Shown in pieces: positions 31,770 to 44,102 of a stretch of DNA of 49,242 bases (position 1 is the stretch's first letter; the number at the start of each line of letters is the position of its first letter). The stretch comes from Candidatus Gygaella obscura. Its GTDB lineage: Bacteria > Omnitrophota > Gorgyraeia > Gygaellales > Gygaellaceae. Both the position numbers and the translations under genes were made by a program. Below the pieces are notes generated by a model, which searched no databases, had not been told where the DNA came from, and saw only the letters and a program-made list of their open reading frames with translations. Location: assembly GCA_030765485.1 (NCBI GenBank), contig JAVCCR010000013.1, positions 1-49,242 on the forward strand. The letters are read 5' to 3'.

Positions 31770-31844
31770 TTGACAAACGAGTCGGTTATGGTAAATTTTA
31801 ATACAGTTTGGAAGCGATAATTTTTATGTATTAAACTGTTTTTA
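31770..31844 (+). promoter_or_regulatory. Promoter and 5' hairpin in the 31677-31915 gap
   Basis: TTGACA (31770-31775) and TAAATT (31792-31797), spacer 16. Just downstream, ACAGTTT (31803-31809) can pair with AAACTGT (31833-31839), which is followed by a short T run. This could be a 5' stabilising hairpin, an attenuator or a tiny RNA. I see nothing else in the 239-base gap. Confidence 0.4.
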
Positions 31845-31915
31845 TAATCTATGATTTTCATTTCCTTCCAAATACAGACGGGTCAAAAATATTTTTAAAA
31901 ATAGTTGGGGGCATT

Positions 31916-32170
31916 TTGTTTTCGTTATTATTTTTAAGGCTTTTAGATGATGAGCGTGTTGCACTTGAAATTGATCGTTATAAATGGCTTAAGAGCGAAA
32001 GATTAGGCTATGATATTGGTAAAGAGAAAGCTGCTTTAGAATGGATCGAGCAATTCGGTCATGTTTGGCTGCAGGTGCATAAACCTAGACAGTATAAATC
32101 ATTTCTTGATAAAAATTCTCAATTTAGAAGACGGCTGGAGCGTAGGGTTAGTTTTTCTTTTAGTAGGTAG
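31916..32170 (+). CDS. Orphan small protein, unknown function
   Basis: Not recognised. An 84-residue, highly charged, helix-rich protein (ALEIDRYKWLKSERLGYDIG, then AALEWIEQFGHVWL, then RRRLERRVSFSFSR). The only plausible start is TTG 31916, which is preceded by TTGGGGG at a suitable distance; no ATG occurs in frame near the beginning. The ERLGYDIGKEKAALEWI stretch feels like a conserved short motif from small uncharacterised bacterial proteins, but I cannot name a family. A promoter lies about 120 bases upstream. Confidence 0.6.
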   Translation: MFSLLFLRLLDDERVALEIDRYKWLKSERLGYDIGKEKAALEWIEQFGHVWLQVHKPRQYKSFLDKNSQFRRRLERRVSFSFSR

Positions 32171-32223
32171 TTTTAATGCGCATGTAAATATTCTTTTCAA
32201 AGAATTATTATATTAAAACAACC

Positions 32224-32252
32224 TTGTAGATTAGTTGTTAAAGCGGTATAAT
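32224..32252 (+). promoter_or_regulatory. Putative promoter with very short leader
   Basis: TTGTAG (32224-32229) and TATAAT (32247-32252), spacer 17. The start codon at 32264 is only 11 bases beyond the -10 box, so the mRNA leader would be about 5 bases and cannot contain a ribosome binding site. Confidence 0.45.
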
Positions 32253-32263
32253 TAAATTTAATT

Positions 32264-32785
32264 ATGAAAAAAATTATTGTTTTATGTATTATATTAATAG
32301 CTTTATTGGGAATTCAGGTTTGTTTTGCCGAACAAAGTACATATCTATATAAGCAGGCGCGTAAGTCTGTAAAGCACGCAGATTATGAATTCGCCTTAAT
32401 TTATTATTCAAAGATTGTAAGTGATTTTCCTCAGTCAAGATTTTATAAAAATTCATTATTTGCAATTGGCGAGTATTATTTTGAAATAAATGACTATCTT
32501 GATAGCCGCAATAGTTTTATAGATTTTATAGATAGTTTTCCTGATTCCAGCGAGACGCTCTTTGTTTACATGTATTTATTGAAAATTGCTCAGCTGCGGA
32601 ATGATCAAGAAGAAATGGAATTGTTAAAAAAGCATATTGTTTGTTTTAGGCAGATAAGCTTGCTTTTTAGAGATTATAAGGTTTTTCGGTTAAGAAGCGA
32701 TTTTAAAGAATATAAAGCTCTCTACTATATAGACAAGGTGGAATTCTTTGTCGATGATAAAATTTTCCAAGAAATTAATTACTAG
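32264..32785 (+). CDS. Periplasmic TPR-like protein
   Basis: A 173-residue protein with a signal peptide (MKKIIVLCIILIALLGIQVC, cleavage near FAE, residue 23). Residues about 25-125 contain at least two tetratricopeptide-like helical pairs (YLYKQARKSVKHADYEFALI, then IGEYYFEINDYLDSRNSF), with the YYSKIVSDFPQS and FIDSFPDS signatures seen in BamD and YbgF-type proteins. There is no lipobox Cys at the cleavage site. It likely mediates protein contacts in the periplasm. It overlaps the AsmA-like gene by 38 bases, implying a functional pairing at the envelope. Confidence 0.75.
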   Translation: MKKIIVLCIILIALLGIQVCFAEQSTYLYKQARKSVKHADYEFALIYYSKIVSDFPQSRFYKNSLFAIGEYYFEINDYLDSRNSFIDFIDSFPDSSETLFVYMYLLKIAQLRNDQEEMELLKKHIVCFRQISLLFRDYKVFRLRSDFKEYKALYYIDKVEFFVDDKIFQEINY

Positions 32786-34790
32786 AATTTTTATTGTAAG
32801 CTCTAGTGCCTTTGTAGTTTTTTTGATAATATTCTTTGTTTTGAGTAACACTATAAACGCCCATCTTGAAAAAAGAAAACCATCTTTAGAAGGTTTCTTC
32901 TCCAAAATCCTAAAACAAGATATTAAGGTTCAAAGCGTAAAGTATGTTTTTCCAAATACGCTTATATTAAATAATATTTTAGTTGGCAATATTGATTATT
33001 TGGACAATAAAGTTCCTCTTCAGGCAGCAAAAGCAAAGCTCAAAGTCGATTTAAATACTCTCATTTTTAAAAGAAGGTTTATTTTTGATCGTATACATAT
33101 TATCGAGCCACAAGTTGTTATTTCCGATAATATTTTTCTATTAATGAAGTTATTCCAGGGTAATCCTAGGGGAGTAAATATAAGTAAAAAAGATCCAAAA
33201 ATCATTCTCTTGATAGATAAAGGATTATTGATATCTATATCTGATGATAATAAACGAATCTACCGTACATTAGATGCTTTAGTTGAAATAAACAGCGATA
33301 AGACAATTAAAAGTAAGGGTAGATTATTTTACGATCGGTATGCAAAAGACAAAAACCAATTTTTAAGCTACGATCTATTTTTACAATTCAGGGATAAGGG
33401 ATTTTCTATTAGGAATTTTGAAGTTGATATGGCAGACTCTCATATTAATCTATGGGGAAGATTTATAAGCAATAACTTGATATTGAACGGTTATATGTTA
33501 TCTAAATATTCCTTAAGAGAAATAAAATTAGATGATAAGACATTAAAAGATAAGATAGATTCTTTATTTGCAGGTAAAATTAAATCAAGGCTTCGTTCTG
33601 TTACTTCTGCGCATACAGGATTAAATATAACCGATATCGATTGTAAGATAAATTTTAATGATAATAATTTAAATATTGAACGGCTGTATTTTGATCTTAA
33701 TAAGATAACTTTTTTGTTGTCGGGAGAAATTGATTTTTCTAAAAGAACGCTGTTTAATATTAGGCTTTCTTCTCTGCCTAGGGTTGCTAAAGAAAATAGA
33801 TACAAAGATGTAAGAGCGATAGATCTTGAAGTAGATGGGTTTTTTAAAAAAAACGGATTTAATGGAGATATTCAGTTTACTTTTGTCAGGAAGACTAAAT
33901 ATTCACTTTTAAAAGAAAGCCTTAAGGGTAATTTACAAAAGTTGAAGTTTAAACATGTTGATAGGAATTTAGCTACAATCAGTTTTTTAAAAGCAGATAT
34001 TTCATATAGAACGCAGACAAATATATATGATTTAAGTCTTAGCGATTTTGATTGTGATTTTGACATGAGTAACATTTTTGTTAAAGCTATAAAATTTAAC
34101 TCAAGAATATTCGACGGTTTCTTAAACGGTGTTGGTAAGATTGATACAAGAAGGGTTCCCTATAAGATTGAGTTAGATATGGATGTAAGAGATGTGAGCT
34201 CTGAAATGATTCATTCTCTTTCAAAGTATTTTTGTAAGGTTTTTGGAAAGCTTCAAGGTAAGCTTAGGTATAGAGGGGTAAATAATTCACAACTAACTGG
34301 TTCACTTTTAATCAAACAGGGCTATTTGGATAAGTTAACTTTTTTTGTCTGGCTTGCTGATTCATTTGATATGTCTAGTGTAAAACAGCAGAAATTCGAC
34401 CAGCTAAGCACAGATTTAATTATTGATGATGATGGTTGTAATTTAAATGATATAAGTCTTGAACATAATGATTTGATGCTGAAAGGGTTTTTTAAGCTAC
34501 ATGGAGAGGATATGGTTACAAGTAAATTATCTTTATTTTTGGGAGAAGATTTAGTTAAGGTCTCGCGTAAATTCCGTTCTTTAAGAGGTGTTTTAGGCAA
34601 AGATTTGTCAAAAATTAAGTTTGATTTTCAGCTTTCTGGGTTGTTTGAGCGTATGAATTTTAGATGGCTTGAATCCGAATTTAAGACAGCTATAGAAAGA
34701 AGAATTCCGAATTTTATTGAAAGGGCAATTGAGGCGAGGATTGAACGTGCTCTTGAATCTATGAAGGCAAAGCCACAAGAAGAAAACTAA
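32748..34790 (+). CDS. AsmA-like envelope protein
   Basis: A 680-residue protein with one N-terminal membrane helix (residues about 12-34) and a long beta-rich periplasmic region, the layout of AsmA/YhdP family proteins that bridge inner and outer membranes and move phospholipids. Typical text is AKLKVDLNTLIFKRRFIFDR, IHIIEPQVVI and a GKLQGKLRYRG segment near residue 505 (AsmA_2-like). The C-terminal tail is helical and basic. TTG 32748 is six bases after AAGGTGG; ATG 32754 in the same frame is an alternative start. Its presence argues for an outer membrane. Confidence 0.75.
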   Translation: MSMIKFSKKLITRIFIVSSSAFVVFLIIFFVLSNTINAHLEKRKPSLEGFFSKILKQDIKVQSVKYVFPNTLILNNILVGNIDYLDNKVPLQAAKAKLKVDLNTLIFKRRFIFDRIHIIEPQVVISDNIFLLMKLFQGNPRGVNISKKDPKIILLIDKGLLISISDDNKRIYRTLDALVEINSDKTIKSKGRLFYDRYAKDKNQFLSYDLFLQFRDKGFSIRNFEVDMADSHINLWGRFISNNLILNGYMLSKYSLREIKLDDKTLKDKIDSLFAGKIKSRLRSVTSAHTGLNITDIDCKINFNDNNLNIERLYFDLNKITFLLSGEIDFSKRTLFNIRLSSLPRVAKENRYKDVRAIDLEVDGFFKKNGFNGDIQFTFVRKTKYSLLKESLKGNLQKLKFKHVDRNLATISFLKADISYRTQTNIYDLSLSDFDCDFDMSNIFVKAIKFNSRIFDGFLNGVGKIDTRRVPYKIELDMDVRDVSSEMIHSLSKYFCKVFGKLQGKLRYRGVNNSQLTGSLLIKQGYLDKLTFFVWLADSFDMSSVKQQKFDQLSTDLIIDDDGCNLNDISLEHNDLMLKGFFKLHGEDMVTSKLSLFLGEDLVKVSRKFRSLRGVLGKDLSKIKFDFQLSGLFERMNFRWLESEFKTAIERRIPNFIERAIEARIERALESMKAKPQEEN

Positions 34791-34848
34791 TCAATTTAAT
34801 ACCTATACATACTTATAAAACCGATAAGATAATAATTATTTAAGTTAA

Positions 34849-35028
34849 ATGACCGAATATCGATGTCCGCATTGTAAGAAGCCTATTTATGACAAGGATG
34901 CTTTATTATGCCTTTATTGCGGTAATAGCCTTAATAGATACGGGTCTCATTTAGGAATACGGCACATAATGATAATCTCCAGTGTGATTTTTATTATTAT
35001 TGCCTTTTTATTACTGGTAATAAAGTAG
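34849..35028 (+). CDS. Zinc-ribbon plus single-helix membrane mini-protein (59 aa)
   Basis: A short gene encoding a zinc ribbon (YRCPHCKKPI and LLCLYCGNSL, residues 5-28), a basic linker and a C-terminal membrane helix (residues about 39-58). Similar zinc-ribbon/TM mini-proteins are common in this kind of genome, and another longer one is at 43230. Function unknown. It has no clear ribosome binding site. Confidence 0.65.
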   Translation: MTEYRCPHCKKPIYDKDALLCLYCGNSLNRYGSHLGIRHIMIISSVIFIIIAFLLLVIK

Positions 35029-35086
35029 TTTTTTATTATACCAAATGTGTTAAAATGCAAACCATAAATTAACAATAGGAGAAGAT

Positions 35087-35221
35087 ATGTCAATTAAAGA
35101 ATTTATAAAAAAGCTAAAAGATAATTTAATCAGTAGTATGGATAGATTAGATAAGAAAATAGAAAAAAAGGCTAAATCCAGATGTTGTTGCACTGGTGAA
35201 AAAAAGGAAGCAGATAAATGA
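35087..35221 (+). CDS. Small Cys-triplet protein coupled to permease (44 aa)
   Basis: A short gene with a good ribosome binding site (AGGAGAAG). It encodes a Lys-rich amphipathic helix followed by RCCCTGEKKEADK. The stop codon overlaps the start of the ArsP/YraQ-type permease (ATGA), so the two are translationally coupled. Three consecutive cysteines on a short charged peptide suggest soft-metal or metalloid (arsenic, copper, mercury) binding and delivery to the permease; this is inference. I do not recognise a named family. Confidence 0.7.
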   Translation: MSIKEFIKKLKDNLISSMDRLDKKIEKKAKSRCCCTGEKKEADK

Positions 35222-36174
35222 TTAAGTTTTTTTCAGAGTGGTTTGTGTTTGATATCTTGGGGATTGCTCCAAAATCATCATTGGGCAAAATACTTGAGTT
35301 TTTTATTTACGATAACTTAAAGATATTTTTGCTTTTGTTTTTAATGATTAGTTTTTTTGGTTTTTTAAGAAGTTTTCTGCCTCGGGATAAGGTAAAAAAT
35401 TGGCTTCATAATAAAGGCATTATGGGAAATATATTTGCATCAATTTTCGGCGCATTAACTCCATTTTGTTCTTGTTCTTCTATTCCGATATTTCTAGGAT
35501 TTTTAGAGTCAGGCATTCCTTTAGGGATGTCTTTTTCATTCTTAATAACTTCACCTCTTGTGAATGAATATCTTGTTGTTTTGATGTTTGGATTCTTCGG
35601 ATTAAAAATAACATTGCTTTATGTATTAAGCGGTGTTTTAATTGGAGTGATTGCTGGATTCTTTTTAGGGAAGATTAATCTGGAGCGTTTCATCGTTAGG
35701 GATATAGTCGATACGAGGAACTCAGATTCGCAGCCAGTTTTTAATATGTTTATTGATAGGGTTAAATTCGGTATAAATGAAGCAAAAATAATAATTAAGC
35801 GTCTTTGGTTTTGGATAATTTTTGCTATTGGTATTGGTGCTTTAATTCATAATTATGTTCCTAAGGAGATGGTTGAATCTTTGACTGTCAAGACGGGTTT
35901 TTTGGGTGTGCCTTTAGCAGTTGCTATAGGGGTTCCGATGTATGGAAGTTGTGCTGCAATAGTTCCTATTGCTGTTGCTCTTTTTAATAAAGGTCTGTCC
36001 TTAGGGACTACGCTTTCCTTTATGATGGCTGTATCAGCTTTAAGTCTGCCGGAAGCAGTCATTTTAAGAAGGGCAATGAAGTTAAAATTGGTTTTTATTT
36101 TTTTCTTTGTAGTAACTGCAGGTATTATTTTAACAGGTTACTTGTTTAATTTTTTACAGAGTATTTTATTTTAG
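35218..36174 (+). CDS. ArsP/YraQ-type permease (DUF318, PF03773)
   Basis: A 318-residue polytopic membrane protein with about eight hydrophobic segments. The two signature repeats are GALTPFCSCSSIPIFLGFLE (residues about 79-98) and GVPMYGSCAAIVPIAVAL (about 238-255), typical of the permease family that includes organoarsenical exporter ArsP and SO_0444-like efflux proteins. The cysteines in the first repeat may contact substrate. The small Cys-triplet gene immediately before it supports a metal or metalloid substrate; no arsR-type regulator is seen. Substrate is inferred. Confidence 0.85.
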   Translation: MIKFFSEWFVFDILGIAPKSSLGKILEFFIYDNLKIFLLLFLMISFFGFLRSFLPRDKVKNWLHNKGIMGNIFASIFGALTPFCSCSSIPIFLGFLESGIPLGMSFSFLITSPLVNEYLVVLMFGFFGLKITLLYVLSGVLIGVIAGFFLGKINLERFIVRDIVDTRNSDSQPVFNMFIDRVKFGINEAKIIIKRLWFWIIFAIGIGALIHNYVPKEMVESLTVKTGFLGVPLAVAIGVPMYGSCAAIVPIAVALFNKGLSLGTTLSFMMAVSALSLPEAVILRRAMKLKLVFIFFFVVTAGIILTGYLFNFLQSILF

Positions 36175-36193
36175 AGGAAATTGTTAATTAAAA

Positions 36194-36868
36194 ATGACAA
36201 AGCTTTCACGTTCTAAATTGGAACTTTTTGTAGATTGTCCCAGGTGTTTCTGGTTGGATGTAAATAGAGGGATAAAAAGACCCCCACCGGCACCGTATAC
36301 GATTAATTCTTCTATTGATTACCTGCTTAAAAAGGAATTTGATGAATGTAGAAAAAAGAAAATTAAGCATTACTTATTTGATAGGTTTAACCTTGATTTG
36401 CTGCCTTTTGATATAGAAATAATTGATGAATGGAGGAATAACTTTAAAGGGGTTAGGTTTCATCATGAAGATACAGATTTTTTGGTTTTTGGTGCTTTAG
36501 ATGATGTTTGGGTGAATCCAAATAATGAATTGTTTGTAGTTGATTATAAGGCAACCGGAGCTAAAGAATATAAGATTTATGACAGTTATAAAAGACAGAT
36601 GGAGGTTTATCAGTGGCTATTGCGTAAGAATAATTTTAATGTTTCAGAAACCGGATACTTCTTATTTTGTAAGGTGAATAAAGATTTAGGGTTTAAACAG
36701 GCTCATTTAAGTTTTGATTTGGCAATTGAACCGCTAGTAGGTAATGACACATGGATAGAGAAAACACTTTTTAATGCCAGGCAGTGTTTGAATGATGCTG
36801 TTGCAAACAGTAAGCCTGGGTGTAAATATTGTAATTTTGTCGAAGGAGTAAAGCAGCATGGAAAATAA
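36194..36868 (+). CDS. RecB/Cas4-like PD-(D/E)XK nuclease-fold protein
   Basis: A 224-residue protein of the PDDEXK_1 superfamily. The nuclease core shows FGALDDVWV (motif II Asp), FVVDYKATG (Asp-x-Lys, motif III) and RQMEVYQWLL (QxxxY). Two cysteine pairs, CPRC (15-18) near the start and CKYC (210-213) near the end, could hold a metal or iron-sulfur cluster as in Cas4 and AddB, although those usually have a 1+3 arrangement. There is no CRISPR array or cas gene in the window, so it is a stand-alone nuclease. It overlaps cutA by 11 bases. Confidence 0.82.
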   Translation: MTKLSRSKLELFVDCPRCFWLDVNRGIKRPPPAPYTINSSIDYLLKKEFDECRKKKIKHYLFDRFNLDLLPFDIEIIDEWRNNFKGVRFHHEDTDFLVFGALDDVWVNPNNELFVVDYKATGAKEYKIYDSYKRQMEVYQWLLRKNNFNVSETGYFLFCKVNKDLGFKQAHLSFDLAIEPLVGNDTWIEKTLFNARQCLNDAVANSKPGCKYCNFVEGVKQHGK

Positions 36869-37181
36869 ATTTATCGTAGTGTTGGTCAGCTGTCCTTCAA
36901 CAGAAAACGCTTTGAAGGTAAAAGAATGTTTATTAAATAGCAAGTTAGCTGCATGTATTAATATAGTTAAAGATGTTAAATCTTTTTTTTGGTGGGATGG
37001 AAAAATTAATTCATCAGAAGAACTACTTTTAATAATAAAAAGCAAAAAACAGCTATTCAGGCAGTTGGTAGATACGGTAAAAATTAATCATGAGTATGAT
37101 GTACCTGAGATAATTGCTTTACCTATTGTTGATGGTAATGAAGAATATTTAAATTGGGTGGGAACTAACACAAAACAATGA
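36858..37181 (+). CDS. cutA: CutA1-type divalent-cation tolerance protein
   Basis: A 107-residue, PII-like trimeric protein. Typical motifs: VLVSCPSTENALKVKECLLNS with LAACINI, the SFFWWDGKINSSEELLLIIKS segment and HEYDVPEIIALPI. CutA1 has been linked to copper and divalent-metal tolerance, but the molecular role is still debated. The ribosome binding site GAAGGAG lies inside the nuclease gene, and its stop overlaps the next start (ATGA). Confidence 0.94.
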   Translation: MENKFIVVLVSCPSTENALKVKECLLNSKLAACINIVKDVKSFFWWDGKINSSEELLLIIKSKKQLFRQLVDTVKINHEYDVPEIIALPIVDGNEEYLNWVGTNTKQ

Positions 37182-37756
37182 ATTTTCTTCGATTGGTCAA
37201 AAAAACAAGAAGCAGGCGTAGATTCTTTGAGAAAAAAAATATTCCTTCTAAGCTATTGTTTTATTTGGTTAACCTCGCAAGATTAACTTCCAGTGCAGCT
37301 AATCTGCAGCCATTAAGATACATAGTTTGTGGTAATAAAGAAAAAAACAACAAAGTTTTTTCAACTCTTTCCTGGGCTGGATACTTCAAAAGCTGGCCTG
37401 GACCAAAACAAGGTGAAAGACCATCAGCCTACATTGTAATCTTGGCTGATAAATCAAAAAATAAGTATGCTTGTTATGATTGCGGTATAGCAGCTCAGAC
37501 TATTTTATTAGCTGCACAAGATAAAAATATTGCAGGTTGTATGATTGGTTCTATTGACAGGTTTAGATTAAAGAAAATACTAAAGATAGGCAATAAATAT
37601 GATATTTTACTCTTAATCGCTTTGGGCTTTTCCAGGGGGAAGGTAATTTTAGAAAACATTGGGAAAACAGGTATAAAGTATTATAGGGATAAAGACAATG
37701 TTCATCATGTGCCTAAATATAGCATTGAGGAAGTTGTGCTAAAGGAATTGTCATAA
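37178..37756 (+). CDS. Nitroreductase-family protein, divergent
   Basis: A 192-residue flavoprotein of the nitroreductase superfamily. It has an Arg-rich N-terminus (KKTRSRRRFFEKK), SSAANLQPLRYIVCGN for the FMN site, and a C-terminal half with CYDCGIAAQTILLAAQDKNI and ALGFSRGK. Compared with the 10645 protein, the NSQPW motif is replaced by NLQPL and the central helix region is remodelled, so substrate preference probably differs. It overlaps cutA by 4 bases and ends about 40 bases before the rRNA promoter. Confidence 0.85.
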   Translation: MNFLRLVKKTRSRRRFFEKKNIPSKLLFYLVNLARLTSSAANLQPLRYIVCGNKEKNNKVFSTLSWAGYFKSWPGPKQGERPSAYIVILADKSKNKYACYDCGIAAQTILLAAQDKNIAGCMIGSIDRFRLKKILKIGNKYDILLLIALGFSRGKVILENIGKTGIKYYRDKDNVHHVPKYSIEEVVLKELS

Positions 37757-37794
37757 CTATAATAAAATGATAAAGATTTATTTCTAAAAAAAGC

Positions 37795-37823
37795 TTGACA
37801 AGTAGTAGGAAATATAATATATT
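37795..37823 (+). promoter_or_regulatory. rRNA operon promoter
   Basis: TTGACA (37795-37800) and TATATT (37818-37823), spacer 17, about 170 bases before the 16S start. A perfect TATAAT at 37813-37818 has too short a spacer (12) for that -35 box. Confidence 0.65.
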
Positions 37824-37924
37824 AAGCACTCACACATGGAGGATTAAAATCAATTCAATAATCTTTGTGTCGATTGAAATCTTGGAATAATAATTTTTAA
37901 CGATTATTCGATATAGATTTTGTA

Positions 37925-37960
37925 AGCGTCGATAGATCGGCGCTTTTTTGTTCTTTATAA
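37925..37960 (+). promoter_or_regulatory. rRNA leader hairpin and boxA-like antitermination site
   Basis: AGCGTCGAT (37925-37933) pairs with ATCGGCGCT (37936-37944), giving a 9-base stem with a T tract after it. This is followed directly by TGTTCTTTATAA (37949-37960), close to boxA. The hairpin resembles boxB or an intrinsic terminator that boxA-bound Nus factors would have to override. The same hairpin-then-boxA order recurs before 23S. Confidence 0.55.
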
Positions 37961-37990
37961 TTGTGCACTAAGCCAATAGATCAATGGAAA

Positions 37991-39554
<1,564 letters not shown>

Positions 39555-39710
39555 TTTATTTTAGTTTTGTTGTGAGAGATGGAAAGAAAACTCTTCAGCT
39601 CTCCGCATTTTTTTAATCTTAGTGTTGTTAGTGCATGAAGTATTCTGCTAAAGCAGAAAGGGCCGTTTTTGATGCTAAAAAACATTTATTCTGGTTTAGC
39701 TATGAAGATT

Positions 39711-39787
39711 GGGCCCATAGCTCAGCTGGTTAGAGCACAGCCCTGATAAGACTGGGGTCAGTGGTTCGAATCCACTTGGGCCCACCA
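39711..39787 (+). tRNA. tRNA-Ile (anticodon GAT)
   Basis: A 77-base cloverleaf with encoded CCA. The acceptor arms GGGCCCA and TGGGCCC pair, the D arm is AGCTCAGCTGGTTAGAGC, and the anticodon GAT lies at 39745-39747. GGTTCGAATCC is the T loop. It sits in the 16S-23S spacer, the standard place for tRNA-Ile. Bases 39552-39710 before it hold no other gene that I can see. Confidence 0.97.
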
Positions 39788-39793
39788 TTATGT

Positions 39794-39869
39794 GGGGGCG
39801 TAGCTCAGCTGGGAGAGCATCTGCTTTGCAAGCAGGGGGTCGTCGGTTCAATTCCGATCGCCTCCACCA
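39794..39869 (+). tRNA. tRNA-Ala (anticodon TGC)
   Basis: A 76-base cloverleaf with encoded CCA. GGGGGCG and CGCCTCC form the acceptor stem with one G-U pair, and the anticodon TGC is at 39827-39829 in a TTTGCAA loop. It follows tRNA-Ile by six bases, the usual Ile-Ala spacer pair. Confidence 0.97.
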
Positions 39870-39883
39870 AAGATAGAATTTTT

Positions 39884-39917
39884 GCTATTGTTACACAATA
39901 GCTTTGTTCTTTGACAA
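39884..39917 (+). promoter_or_regulatory. boxB-like hairpin and boxA before 23S
   Basis: GCTATTG (39884-39890) pairs with CAATAGC (39896-39902) around a 5-base loop, followed by TGTTCTTTGACAA (39905-39917), a near-consensus boxA. This is the Nus-factor antitermination arrangement of rRNA operons. The remaining spacer up to 39997 has a local hairpin, CACGTAAA with TTTACGTG, just before the 23S start. Confidence 0.65.
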
Positions 39918-39997
39918 CTTTTAGTAACATCTTTAATAAGTACAAATATGTATAAACCGAGAAATAAGTACACGTAAATTTTAACGAATTTTTACGT

Positions 39998-42919
<2,922 letters not shown>

Positions 42920-42971
42920 AGTAAAACATTCGTACTCTTTTTAGATGTTATTAAAAGTTGTTAGATTTTTT

Positions 42972-43085
42972 CCAGTGACCATACTGAAGGGGCAACACCC
43001 GTTCCCATTCCGAATACGGTCGTTAAGCCCTTCAAGGCCGATGGTACTTTAGTGGCAACGCTACGGGAGAGTAGGTAGTCGCTGG
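42972..43085 (+). rRNA. rrf: 5S ribosomal RNA
   Basis: About 114 bases. The terminal stem pairs CCAGTGAC with GTCGCTGG. The internal CCCGTTCCCATTCCGAATAC segment and GGGAGAGTAGGTAG are typical of bacterial 5S. It follows 23S by about 50 bases and is directly followed by a terminator. Confidence 0.95.
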
Positions 43086-43094
43086 TTTATAATT

Positions 43095-43131
43095 ATCCCC
43101 AGTGGTTAAATATCATTGGGGATTTTTTTTA
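43095..43131 (+). terminator. Intrinsic terminator of the rRNA operon
   Basis: ATCCCCAGTG (43095-43104) pairs with CATTGGGGAT (43114-43123), a 10-base stem with one G-U pair, followed by a run of eight T. This is the strongest terminator in the window. Confidence 0.92.
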
Positions 43132-43229
43132 ACTTCAGTTAATCATATATAATTTAGTTTGAAATCTACTTTATTTTATTTATTAAAGATGTATAATATA
43201 ACTTAATTTAAGGATAAATATAAAGCTAA

Positions 43230-43544
43230 ATGAAAAAGTGTAGTTTTTGTTCATACGAATCGCAAGATAATGAGAAGCTTTGTAAAAATTGTGGGGCTGA
43301 TTTTGCCGAGCAGCAAAAATTAAAGTGGTATTTTAAGCCTTCGATTATGGTTTTAGCTTTTTTTTCCGTTGGACCTTTTGTTTTACCGTTAGTGTGGTTA
43401 CATCCGAGGTACCAATTAAAAACAAAAGTTATATTAAGTACGGTAATTTTACTTATAAGTATTACTATGTTTATAACCTTTATTAAATCCGTGGAATCGA
43501 TCGTACGGTATTTCGATTTGATTAACCAAATTATCGCTCAATAA
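43230..43544 (+). CDS. Zinc-ribbon membrane protein
   Basis: A 104-residue protein. The N-terminal zinc ribbon has CSFC (residues 4-7) and CKNCG (18-22). Two hydrophobic segments follow (about residues 36-56 and 67-87), separated by a short loop with a conserved-looking WLHPRY. Such zinc-ribbon/two-helix proteins are widespread and uncharacterised. It lies between the rRNA terminator and the cyclophilin gene, 5 bases from the latter. Confidence 0.7.
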   Translation: MKKCSFCSYESQDNEKLCKNCGADFAEQQKLKWYFKPSIMVLAFFSVGPFVLPLVWLHPRYQLKTKVILSTVILLISITMFITFIKSVESIVRYFDLINQIIAQ

Positions 43545-43549
43545 GATAA

Positions 43550-44095
43550 ATGATTAAGAAAATATTGTTTTTAATAGCATTGATCTTTTTTATTAATTTT
43601 ACAACAAAAGGAATCTGTAATATGGAAGAAACAGTCGTAGTTTTTGATACAAACCAGGGACAAATTGAATTAAAACTTATGCTGGAAGTTGCTCCCAAGA
43701 CTTGTGAGAATTTTATCGGCTTGGTAAAAAAGGGTTATTATGATGGTATAATTTTTCATAGGGTGATTAAGGGTTTTATGCTTCAGTCCGGAGATCCGAC
43801 CGGAACAGGAACAGGTGGAGAGTCTATTTGGGGCGAGTCTTTTGAGGATGAGGTTAGTCAAGGCGTGTCATTTGACAAAAAAGGTATTCTAGCTATGGCC
43901 AACAGAGGACCTAATACAAACGGCAGCCAGTTTTTTATTACTACTGCAAAAACGCCTTGGTTGAATATGCATCATACTATTTTTGGAGAGGTAGTTGTTG
44001 GCTATGATGCGATTGAAAAAATTGAAAACTTAGCTACTGGACCTGGCGATAAGCCGCTAGATGAACAAAAAATTATAAAGGCATATTTGAAATAA
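43550..44095 (+). CDS. Cyclophilin-type peptidyl-prolyl isomerase, exported
   Basis: A 181-residue cyclophilin with an N-terminal hydrophobic export segment (residues about 4-23). The catalytic core is intact: IIFHRVIKGFMLQSGDPTGTG (active-site Arg and Phe), GILAMANRGPNTNGSQFFIT and LNMHHTIFGEVVVGYD. It catalyses proline isomerisation during folding of exported proteins. The second in-frame ATG (residue 25) would give a cytoplasmic form; the signal-like segment makes a periplasmic location more likely. Confidence 0.92.
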   Translation: MIKKILFLIALIFFINFTTKGICNMEETVVVFDTNQGQIELKLMLEVAPKTCENFIGLVKKGYYDGIIFHRVIKGFMLQSGDPTGTGTGGESIWGESFEDEVSQGVSFDKKGILAMANRGPNTNGSQFFITTAKTPWLNMHHTIFGEVVVGYDAIEKIENLATGPGDKPLDEQKIIKAYLK

Positions 44096-44102
44096 GCTGT
44101 TT

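Noticed and set aside
36194-36868. CRISPR-associated Cas4
   Set aside because: No repeat-spacer array or other cas gene occurs anywhere in the window.
37813-37818. TATAAT as the rRNA -10 box
   Set aside because: Its spacer from TTGACA is only 12 bases; the overlapping TATATT at 37818 gives a 17-base spacer.
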